This document shows, piece by piece, positions 1-6,221 of a stretch of DNA of 7,362 bases. Made by a program: the position numbers and the translations under genes. The stretch is from Burkholderiaceae bacterium. Lineage in GTDB: Bacteria > Pseudomonadota > Gammaproteobacteria > Burkholderiales > Burkholderiaceae_C. Below the pieces are notes generated by a model, which was given only the letters and a program-made list of their open reading frames with translations, did no database searches and was not told the origin of the DNA. The DNA is taken from the NCBI GenBank assembly GCA_029864165.1, contig JAOTTZ010000082.1, positions 1 through 7,362 of the forward strand, written 5' to 3'. Numbering within the stretch: the first letter of the stretch is position 1; each line of letters starts with the position of its first letter.

Positions 1-1
1 T

Positions 2-478
<477 letters not shown>

Positions 479-535
479 GTATCAACGCCCAGGCATAGAC
501 CGACTTCGTGGGCCATACGCAAGGGCCCAAGCCTT

Positions 536-1633
536 ATGTCCGTGCGCCAACTCTATTTGCAGACGCTGGCCGAACGCGGTTACGAGACCGACCCGGCACA
601 ATTGCTTGCGCTTGTGTCGCTAGAGCGCTGCGAAACCGAATGGTCGGACTACAAGGCGCGCCGCAGCAATACGCTGACCAAGCTGCTGCGCCACCCGCCG
701 ATTCCGCGTGGCGTGTATATGCACGGCGGCGTAGGACGCGGCAAGAGTTTTTTGATGGATTGTTTTTTCACGGCGGTGCCGCTCACCCGCAAGACGCGGT
801 TGCACTTCCACGAGTTCATGCGCGAAGTGCACCGCGAACTGCAAGCGTTGAGTGGGTTGGTCAACCCGCTCGACGAACTGGGCCGGCGCATTGCGCGACG
901 CTTTCGCCTCATATGTCTCGATGAGTTCCACGTGACCGACGTGACCGACGCAATGATCTTGCACCGGTTGCTCGACGCGATGTTTGCCAACCGCGTGAGT
1001 CTGGTCACGACATCGAACTTTCACCCCGACGCGCTGTACCCAAACGGCCTGCACCGCGATCGCATTCTGCCGGCGATTGCGCTGCTCAAAGACAAGCTCG
1101 AAGTCATCGGCGTAGACCGCGGCGTGGACTACCGGCTGCGCACCTTGCAGCGGATACAGCTTTATCACACGCCGCTGGGAGACGCAGCCGATACCGCCAT
1201 GGGCGAAGCATTCACGCGCTTGGCCGAAGCCCACGAGAGCAACCCGCTACTGCAAATAGAGCACCGCAAGTTGAGCGCCCGGCGCCGTGCGGGCGGTGTA
1301 GCGTGGTTCGACTTCAAGACACTGTGCGGCGAACCGCGATCTCAAAACGATTACTTGGAGCTGGCAACACTGTTTCACACCATCTTGCTGTCCGACGTGC
1401 CGGAGATGCCGCCGCAGCTGGCTTCGCAGGCGAGGCGATTCGCCTGGCTGGTCGACGTGCTCTACGACCGCCGGGTCAAGCTCATCGTCTCGGCCGCCGT
1501 GCCGCCCGAGAAGCTCTATGTCGAGGGGCCGTTGGCGCATGAGTTCCCCCGCATCGTCTCGCGCTTGAGCGAGATGCAATCGGCCGAGTTTTTGACGCTG
1601 TCCCGGCGCGGCGTTGACACCTCACTCACGTGA
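536..1633 (+). CDS. zapE: Cell division protein ZapE (AFG1-like AAA+ ATPase)
   Basis: This 365-residue protein has the usual length and motif order of the ZapE/AFG1-like family. The Walker A motif GGVGRGKS lies at about residues 64-71, Walker B LICLDEF at 125-131, a sensor-type TTSN at 158-161, and the arginine-rich NGLHRDRILP, a likely Arg-finger region, at about 170-179. In E. coli, ZapE associates with FtsZ at the constricting septum and destabilises FtsZ polymers in an ATP-dependent way; mitochondrial relatives (AFG1/LACE1) act in protein quality control. The ATG at 536 is supported by an AAGGG ribosome-binding sequence at 521-525, ten bases upstream. It lies 57 bases after the E3 gene and could be co-transcribed with it; no terminator separates them. 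The gene is convergent with the DUF1232 gene, with 45 bases between the two stop codons. All ATPase motifs are intact. Confidence 0.95.
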   Translation: MSVRQLYLQTLAERGYETDPAQLLALVSLERCETEWSDYKARRSNTLTKLLRHPPIPRGVYMHGGVGRGKSFLMDCFFTAVPLTRKTRLHFHEFMREVHRELQALSGLVNPLDELGRRIARRFRLICLDEFHVTDVTDAMILHRLLDAMFANRVSLVTTSNFHPDALYPNGLHRDRILPAIALLKDKLEVIGVDRGVDYRLRTLQRIQLYHTPLGDAADTAMGEAFTRLAEAHESNPLLQIEHRKLSARRRAGGVAWFDFKTLCGEPRSQNDYLELATLFHTILLSDVPEMPPQLASQARRFAWLVDVLYDRRVKLIVSAAVPPEKLYVEGPLAHEFPRIVSRLSEMQSAEFLTLSRRGVDTSLT

Positions 1634-1678
1634 AATGACCATCATTGTTGCGCCCGCAGGTTGCGCTGCGCGGTTGAG

Positions 1679-2056
1679 TCACTCGCGTACAAGCCAATAC
1701 GCTAGCGCCACCGCGCACAGCAGCCAAAAACTCAGGATAAAGATAGCGGCTAACCAGCTACGCGGGCGTTCAAGCAATGTAGACGCCTTAGCGCGCGACG
1801 ACTCAAGGACGTGAGGTGGCAGCAGCCGAATGACCAGCATGACACCGACCGGAACAATGAGAACGTCGTCAAAATAGCCCAGAACGGGAATAAAGTCAGG
1901 AATGAGATCAATGGGACTGAGCGCATACGCTGCTACGGTGACCGCTAACACGCGAACCAGCAGTGGCGTTTTCGGGTCGCGGGCCGCAAAGTAGACGGCG
2001 ACAACATCGCGTTTGATATCGCGGGCCCAATCCTTGACGGTGGCAAGAACTGGCAC
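1679..2056 (-). CDS. DUF1232 (YkvA-like) small membrane protein
   Basis: This 125-residue protein carries the DUF1232 signature: a hydrophobic lead-in followed by SPIDLIPDFIPVLGYFDD at about residues 47-64. A second hydrophobic stretch follows at about 65-79, and a clear C-terminal membrane segment at about 101-122 ends in WLVRE. The family is widespread and has no established biochemical role; a membrane-associated function is the most that can be said. The start codon is GTG (base 2056 reading leftward), chosen because it lies only 6 bases after the phosphatase stop codon and an AGGG sequence sits just upstream, overlapping the end of the phosphatase gene. This arrangement implies translational coupling and a two-gene operon with the PP2C phosphatase. 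It is convergent with zapE. The family assignment is strong; a functional link to the phosphatase is only inferred from the operon. Confidence 0.88.
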   Translation of the reverse strand: MPVLATVKDWARDIKRDVVAVYFAARDPKTPLLVRVLAVTVAAYALSPIDLIPDFIPVLGYFDDVLIVPVGVMLVIRLLPPHVLESSRAKASTLLERPRSWLAAIFILSFWLLCAVALAYWLVRE

Positions 2057-2062
2057 AGGGCC

Positions 2063-2839
2063 CTAACTCAGCGCCTCGACGCGCAACAAGGCCAGTGATA
2101 CGTTGTCGCCACCGCCACGCGCGCGCTGGCGCGCTTTGTTGATCAGCATCTCACTGGCCGCACGCGGCGCCAGCGCAGCGATGACGGCACCCAACTCTTT
2201 GGGCGTGAAGTAGTGCCACAGGCCGTCGCTGCAAATCAAGACGCTGTCGCCGATTTCTAGCGTCGGCATATGACTCAGTGTCAATGGCGGGTCCGGTGTC
2301 GCACCCAAGCAACCCGTCAACAAGTTCGAATTCGGGTGGCTTTCGGCCTCGTCCTCGGTGATCTGTCCCTCCGCGATCAATCGCTCCACGTACGAGTGGT
2401 CGACGCTGCGACTGACCAGGTCCTGGCCGCGAAAGTGATACACGCGCGAATCGCCAGCGTGGATAGCGTCACACTCGCGCGACGGTCGAACCAAGCACGC
2501 GACCACCGTGCTGTGTGGTTCTTCTTCAGAGGTGATCGCCGTGAGTTTGATCATCAGGTGCGCCTCCATCACCAGTTGTTTGAGCAACTCGGTGGGGTCG
2601 TCCTTGCTCGGCGAGAAGCGCTCAAACAGCTGCTGAGCAGTCAAAATGACTTGATCGGACGCCTTGCGGCCACCGCTCTTACCCCCCATCCCGTCGGCCA
2701 GCACCATGAAGATGCAGCCCGGAACGCGTTCGTGTTGCAGGATACACACCTGATCTTGCTGGTAGGCACGGTCCCCTCGGTGCATCCCTGTTGAGGCCGA
2801 AAGTCGGTACCCGGCCAGTTTCACGGCGACTTGTTTCAT
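2063..2839 (-). CDS. PP2C-family serine/threonine protein phosphatase
   Basis: This 258-residue single-domain metal-dependent phosphatase is of the bacterial PP2C (Stp/PstP-like) type and removes phosphate from Ser/Thr of target proteins. The metal-binding motifs are present in order: RAYQQD around residue 29 (the family more often has NQD, here QQD with the Asp kept), VLADGMGG with Asp49, HAGDSRVY with Asp130, CSDGLW with Asp205 and GGGDNVS with Asp245. It should therefore be catalytically competent. No signal peptide or membrane segment is seen, so it is likely cytosolic. I chose the ATG at 2839, giving MKQVAVKLAGYRLSAS, because family homology begins there. An in-frame ATG at 2974 would add 45 residues of low-quality sequence read from inside the inserted palindromic element. 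No good Shine-Dalgarno sequence precedes 2839. The DUF1232 gene follows 6 bases after the stop. No cognate Ser/Thr kinase and no type VI secretion genes are in the window, so its substrate cannot be named. Confidence 0.93.
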   Translation of the reverse strand: MKQVAVKLAGYRLSASTGMHRGDRAYQQDQVCILQHERVPGCIFMVLADGMGGKSGGRKASDQVILTAQQLFERFSPSKDDPTELLKQLVMEAHLMIKLTAITSEEEPHSTVVACLVRPSRECDAIHAGDSRVYHFRGQDLVSRSVDHSYVERLIAEGQITEDEAESHPNSNLLTGCLGATPDPPLTLSHMPTLEIGDSVLICSDGLWHYFTPKELGAVIAALAPRAASEMLINKARQRARGGGDNVSLALLRVEALS

Positions 2840-2918
2840 GGTCGAATAGCATAATCGCTTTATTGCGTGCCACCACCGTTGCGCGCCAAAGTATTGACAA
2901 GCATCTGCAACGACCGTT

Positions 2919-2947
2919 GGCCTAGTGCTGGGACTCGAAAATATCGA
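2919..2947 (+). repeat. Left terminal inverted repeat of the palindromic element
   Basis: This 29-base arm begins GGCCTAGTGCTG. It is complementary to 3063-3091: 12 of the first 12 bases match exactly, and 25 of 29 match over the whole arm. The first four bases (GGCC) plus TA probably belong to the target site rather than the element, since joining the outer flanks restores a GGCCTAGGCC palindrome around CTAG. Confidence 0.85.
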
Positions 2948-3085
2948 ACCATGAAAGCGCGCCTTCGACCCCATGGCGTCGTTGCAAATCCTCGCGATAC
3001 GTCCTGGTATCGCTGTGGTTTGCGCCTAGCCATGCGGCCGAACCCATCACTTTCATCAGGCCTCGATATTCTCGGGCCGCAGCAC
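2925..3085. mobile_element. MITE-like palindromic element with TA target duplication
   Basis: This noncoding element of about 161 bp is flanked by TA on both sides (2923-2924 and 3086-3087), within CTAG at each junction. The left end reads GTGCTGGGACTCGAAAATAT, and the right end, read inward on the other strand, is GTGCTGCGGCCCGAGAATAT. Complementarity continues inward in collinear blocks: 2951-2957 with 3050-3056 (ATGAAAG), 2964-2967 with 3039-3042, 2972-2977 with 3029-3034 (CATGGC), 2984-2988 with 3019-3023 (GCAAA), and an apex hairpin GCGATAC (2994-3000), loop GTCCTG, GTATCGC (3007-3013). The terminal repeats, the TA duplication and the lack of a transposase match a non-autonomous Tc1/mariner/IS630-type MITE, comparable in layout to Correia elements of Neisseria. 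A transcript in either direction would form one long imperfect hairpin, so a structured RNA is the alternative reading. The palindrome is seen directly; the family assignment is inference. Confidence 0.72.
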
Positions 3086-3091
3086 TAGGCC
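3063..3091 (-). repeat. Right terminal inverted repeat of the palindromic element
   Basis: This is the partner of the left arm at 2919-2947, reading GGCCTAGTGCTG from base 3091 leftward. There are four mismatches over 29 bases and no gap. It ends about 20 bases before the start codon of the YdcH-like gene, so the element lies inside that gene's upstream region. Confidence 0.85.
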
Positions 3092-3111
3092 GGCAAAGCC
3101 GCTCACATTGT

Positions 3112-3315
3112 ATGGAAGACAACTTGCATTCTCCACAGCGGCGGTTGATCGAGCTGCGCATGGCGAGCGCCGATCTCGACGATTTGATCCAACGAGCCAA
3201 AACAGACCACCCTGGCGAAGATCTCACGCTGCGCCGCCTGAAGGGTCAGCGCCAACAGTTGCACGACCAGATCGCTCGGCTCGAAGCGCAGCTCGACCCA
3301 CCGGAGTTGGCGTGA
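3112..3315 (+). CDS. YdcH-family (DUF465) small coiled-coil protein
   Basis: This 67-residue charged, helix-rich protein resembles the YdcH/DUF465 family as found in Burkholderiales. An N-terminal helix RRLIELRMASADLDDLIQR (about residues 10-28) is followed by a short turn, and a second helix LTLRRLKGQRQQLHDQIARL (about 38-57) contains the characteristic basic LRRLK...L..QI..LE pattern. Heptad-like leucines suggest a helical hairpin or coiled coil. No enzyme motif or membrane segment is present and the function of the family is unknown. Another small coiled-coil family, SlyX, was considered but fits less well. The ATG at 3112 gives the expected family length; no convincing Shine-Dalgarno sequence precedes it. 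The helicase gene starts 25 bases after its stop, so the two are probably co-transcribed. The palindromic element lies immediately upstream and may affect its expression. Confidence 0.8.
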   Translation: MEDNLHSPQRRLIELRMASADLDDLIQRAKTDHPGEDLTLRRLKGQRQQLHDQIARLEAQLDPPELA

Positions 3316-3340
3316 AACAGGCTTTGCCGACGCAGCCTTG

Positions 3341-5323
3341 ATGCGCCCGCTTGAGCTTGCCGTTGACGCGGCGTTCGCGTCCAGCGGTGCGCTTTCGCGC
3401 GTCGATGAACGCTATGTCGAACGCGACGTGCAGCGGCGTATGGCGCTTGGCGTGGCGCAAGCCATCAGCTTGCGAGAAGCGCTGGTGGTGGAGGCCGGCA
3501 CCGGCGTCGGCAAGACCTACGCCTACCTGGTACCCACCCTGCTGTCCGGCGCACGCACGCTCATCAGCACCGCCACCAAGAACCTGCAAGAACAGCTCTT
3601 TTTGCGCGACCTGCCACGGCTGCGCGAGGCCTTGCAGGCGCCGGTCACGGTTGCGCTCCTCAAGGGTCGCGGCAGCTACCTGTGCACTCACCGGTTGAAC
3701 TTTGCCCGGCACGACGCACCGTTAGACCAGCGCGCCGTGCGCACACTGGCGCGCGTTGAGCGATGGGCGCGTATCACCCACACCGGCGACATCGCCGAGA
3801 TCGAAGGTCTGGACGAGCGCTCTAGTGTCATACCGCTCGTCACCTCGTCGCGTGAGAACTGTCTGGGCTCCGAGTGCCCCGAGTTCCGCGGCTGTCACGT
3901 GATGAAGGCGCGGCGCCAAGCCATGCTGGCCGATCTGGTGGTGGTCAATCACCATCTGTTTTTTGCCGACATGGCCCTGCGCGATACCGGCGTGGCCGAG
4001 TTGCTGCCGAGCGTGGACTTGGTGGTGTTCGACGAGGCGCACCAGTTGCCCGAGGTCGGCGTGCAGTTTCTGGGCACGATGCTCGGCAGCGCGCAAGGCA
4101 GCGACTTCGCCCGCGACATGCTGGCTGCCGGCTTGCAGCACGCGCGTGGTCTGCAACCTTGGCAAGCGCTGGCTTCAGCCTGCCGGCAAGCGGCCAGTGA
4201 CCTGCATATCGCATCCGCAAACGCAGGTGACACCAGTAGCGATGCAACGCCACGCGCTTTGCGCGCGACGTTGCGACTGCGCTGGGAGGAGCGCTCCGAG
4301 CTTAACGATTTTGTCGCTGCGCTCAACGCTGTTCATGCTGCCTGTAGCGACGCTCAACGGGCATTGGAGGCGGTGGGCGAGAGTGCGCCGGACTTTCCCA
4401 AGCTGGCCGGTCGTGCAGCAGAGCTGGCCACCAAGGCCGAGCTGTTCGCGCGGGCAGGTGCGAAAGACCACGTGCGCTGGATCGACGTCGGCGCGCACCA
4501 GGTGCGACTGTTGGAGTCACCGCTGGACATACGCGAGGTCATGCGCGCGCAGATGGGCGTCGCGCCCAAGGCCTGGGTGTTCACCTCGGCCACGCTGGGC
4601 GATAACGAACGCCTGTCATGGTTCACCGAGCCAGCGGGGCTGGACGATACCGCCACGCTGCGCTTGGGCAGCCCTTTCGACTACGCAGCGCAGGCCCGGC
4701 TTTACGTGCCGGCGGACTTTCCCAAACCCAGCGAACCGGGTCACCCGACTGCTGTGGCAAACCTGGCCGCTCGCTGTGCGCGCATCTTGCTGGGGCGAAC
4801 CTTCGTGCTCACGACCACGCTGCGGGCTTTGAAGACCATAGGAACTGGGCTGCGCGAAAGCTTTGCAGCGCAGGGCGATGCGATCACCGTGTTGGTGCAG
4901 GGCAGTGCCCCCAAACGCCAACTGTTGCAACAGTTCCTGGACGAGCCGGCGGCCGTGCTGGTGGGCTCACACAGTTTTTGGGAGGGTGTAGACGTGCCGG
5001 GCGCAGCGTTGCAATGTGTGTTGATCGACAAGTTGCCGTTTCCGCCGCCCAACGACCCGCTGGTAGAAGCACGCGTCAAGCGGCTGGAGGCCGAGGGCCG
5101 CAACGCTTTTGCCGATTACTTTGTCGCCGAAGCGGCGGTAGCGCTCAAGCAAGGCGCCGGACGCCTGATCCGCAGCGAAACCGATCGCGGCATGCTGGTG
5201 GTGTGCGACCCGCGCTTGACGAGCATGAGCTACGGCAAGCGATTGCGAGCGGCATTGCCGCCCATGACGCAGGTGGCTTCGGAAGATGACGCGCTGGCCT
5301 GGCTCGCCAGCCTTCGCAAGTAG
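3341..5323 (+). CDS. DinG/YoaA-family iron-sulfur ATP-dependent DNA helicase
   Basis: This is a 660-residue superfamily 2, XPD-like 5'-to-3' DNA helicase (the polarity is known for the family). Motifs in order are a Q-motif-like DVQRRMA at about 29-35, Walker A AGTGVGKT at about 52-59, four cysteines at about 115, 174, 179 and 185 (C-X58-C-X4-C-X5-C, matching the 4Fe-4S ligand spacing of DinG), Walker B DEAH at about 231-234, motif V VGSHSFWEGVDVPG at about 541-554, and motif VI QGAGRLIRSETDRG at about 604-617. All are intact. The length is closer to E. coli YoaA (repair helicase that binds the HolC clamp-loader subunit) than to DinG, but separating the two needs phylogeny, so no symbol is given. 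I prefer the ATG at 3341 to the TTG immediately before it (3338). It is likely co-transcribed with the YdcH-like gene. The stop lies 19 bases from the bamD stop, in convergent orientation. Confidence 0.93.
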   Translation: MRPLELAVDAAFASSGALSRVDERYVERDVQRRMALGVAQAISLREALVVEAGTGVGKTYAYLVPTLLSGARTLISTATKNLQEQLFLRDLPRLREALQAPVTVALLKGRGSYLCTHRLNFARHDAPLDQRAVRTLARVERWARITHTGDIAEIEGLDERSSVIPLVTSSRENCLGSECPEFRGCHVMKARRQAMLADLVVVNHHLFFADMALRDTGVAELLPSVDLVVFDEAHQLPEVGVQFLGTMLGSAQGSDFARDMLAAGLQHARGLQPWQALASACRQAASDLHIASANAGDTSSDATPRALRATLRLRWEERSELNDFVAALNAVHAACSDAQRALEAVGESAPDFPKLAGRAAELATKAELFARAGAKDHVRWIDVGAHQVRLLESPLDIREVMRAQMGVAPKAWVFTSATLGDNERLSWFTEPAGLDDTATLRLGSPFDYAAQARLYVPADFPKPSEPGHPTAVANLAARCARILLGRTFVLTTTLRALKTIGTGLRESFAAQGDAITVLVQGSAPKRQLLQQFLDEPAAVLVGSHSFWEGVDVPGAALQCVLIDKLPFPPPNDPLVEARVKRLEAEGRNAFADYFVAEAAVALKQGAGRLIRSETDRGMLVVCDPRLTSMSYGKRLRAALPPMTQVASEDDALAWLASLRK

Positions 5324-5342
5324 GCTTCACGACATCGACCAA

Positions 5343-6161
5343 CTACCAGAACTGCCACCAAGCGCGCCCTTTCGGGGCCCACCCGCCGCCGGCCAGATAC
5401 TCGCTGTCTGGAAAGTTCTTGTTCAGCACACGGCGGGCATCGTCACGCAGTTCGTCAAGGCCTAGCTTGTCGTAGCTCTGCACCATGATGTAGAGCGCTT
5501 CTTCGGCCGACGGTGAACCCTGAAATTCTTGCACCGCCTGCTGCGCCCGGGCGGCTGCAGCCACATAGGCGCCGCGACGCAAGTAGTAACGTGCCACATG
5601 CAACTCGTAGGCGGCCAGCGAGTTGAAAATAAAATTCATGCGCTGTTTGGCATCGGCCGCGTACTTCGACCGCGGAAACCGCTCGATGAGTTGGCGAAAC
5701 GACTGGTACGAGTCGCGCGACGCCTGCTGGTCGCGCTCAGACAGCTCCTGCCGTGCCAGGTTACCCAGAAAGCCAAGGTTGTCGTTGAAGTTCAGCAGCC
5801 CCTGCAAATAAAGCGCGTAGTCGAGCCCGGTACTGCTGGGGTTGAGCTTGATGAAGCGCTCAACGACGACTTGGGCGCCGACCCTGTCGCCGCTCTTGTA
5901 GAGCACCCAAGCGCGTTCAAGCTGAGCCTGCTGCGCGATCAAAGTGCCGGCTGCCCGGCCTTCAAGCCGCTCGTAGAGCTGGGCCGCCTTTTCGTAGTTG
6001 CCGCTGGCTGCTTCCTCCTTGGCCTCTGCATACAATTTCTCTGTGCTCATGGCAGCAGCGTCGTCGTTCGCGGTCGAGCCGCAGCCGGCGACGAGCGCGA
6101 CCAACACCAGCAGCGCCAATGACGATAGCAGCGTACAACGTGGCAATTGCGTCAAATTCAT
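5343..6161 (-). CDS. bamD: Outer membrane assembly lipoprotein BamD (ComL)
   Basis: BamD is the essential lipoprotein of the BAM complex that, with BamA, inserts beta-barrel proteins into the outer membrane. The 272-residue product starts with a lipoprotein signal peptide: MNLTQLPRCTLL, a hydrophobic core, and the lipobox VAGC with the acylated Cys at 27. The residue after Cys is Gly, not Asp, as expected for outer-membrane sorting. The mature part is made of TPR-like helical pairs, including AKEEAASGNYEKAAQLYERL at about 46-65 and FIKLNPSS, and a region rich in QLIERFPRSKYAADAKQRM typical of BamD. The length agrees with betaproteobacterial homologues, which are slightly longer than E. coli BamD (245). 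The ATG at 6161 is preceded by GAAGGTGC, a plausible ribosome-binding site placed close to the start. It is divergent from rluD, with 59 bases between start codons, and convergent with the helicase gene. Confidence 0.95.
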   Translation of the reverse strand: MNLTQLPRCTLLSSLALLVLVALVAGCGSTANDDAAAMSTEKLYAEAKEEAASGNYEKAAQLYERLEGRAAGTLIAQQAQLERAWVLYKSGDRVGAQVVVERFIKLNPSSTGLDYALYLQGLLNFNDNLGFLGNLARQELSERDQQASRDSYQSFRQLIERFPRSKYAADAKQRMNFIFNSLAAYELHVARYYLRRGAYVAAAARAQQAVQEFQGSPSAEEALYIMVQSYDKLGLDELRDDARRVLNKNFPDSEYLAGGGWAPKGRAWWQFW

Positions 6162-6215
6162 GCACCTTCACGAAGCTGCTTGCGCAGCAGGGCCCCTGAT
6201 GAAAGAGAGGCGTTA

Positions 6216-6221
6216 ATTATA
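6216..6221 (-). promoter_or_regulatory. Candidate sigma70 -10 element for bamD
   Basis: On the minus strand these bases read TATAAT, a perfect -10 consensus, about 55 bases upstream of the bamD ATG. A start point near 6209 would give a leader of roughly 48 bases. No good -35 hexamer is seen at 16-18 bases spacing, so it is only a candidate. It overlaps the first base of the rluD start codon, so bamD polymerase binding and rluD translation signals share the same DNA. Confidence 0.35.

Noticed and set aside
509..529. TGGGCC/GGCCCA inverted repeat just upstream of zapE
   Set aside because: The stem is only 6 bp with a 9-base loop and no T run. It overlaps the likely ribosome-binding sequence and is within chance expectation for GC-rich DNA.
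930..950. Tandem GTGACCGAC in zapE
   Set aside because: It encodes VTDVTD, which corresponds to a conserved stretch of ZapE right after Walker B (similar to VSDITD in E. coli), so coding constraint explains it.
1634..1678. Repeated GTTGCGC (1647-1653 and 1660-1666) between the convergent zapE and DUF1232 genes, considered as a terminator
   Set aside because: These are direct, not inverted, repeats. No stable hairpin followed by T residues is apparent.
2840..2974. Upstream in-frame ATG (2974) extending the PP2C phosphatase by 45 residues
   Set aside because: The extension is read from the inserted element, shows no domain-like sequence, and the PP2C homology begins just after the ATG at 2839.
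2922..3227. Minus-strand open frame of 101 codons across the palindromic element and the YdcH-like gene
   Set aside because: It lies antisense to the YdcH-like gene and runs through the inverted repeats. It matches no family I recognise, and the open frame is easily explained by high GC.
3963..4832. Long alternative-frame open reading stretches within the helicase gene, including an 870-base plus-strand one
   Set aside because: Their translations are rich in Arg, Cys, Trp and Pro and lack motifs, typical of shadow frames in GC-rich coding DNA. The helicase frame carries all expected motifs.
6175..6188. Small GCTGC-TTGC-GCAGC hairpin in the bamD-rluD gap
   Set aside because: It is a 5-bp stem between divergent genes with no T run. 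It could sit in the bamD leader, but nothing supports a regulatory role.
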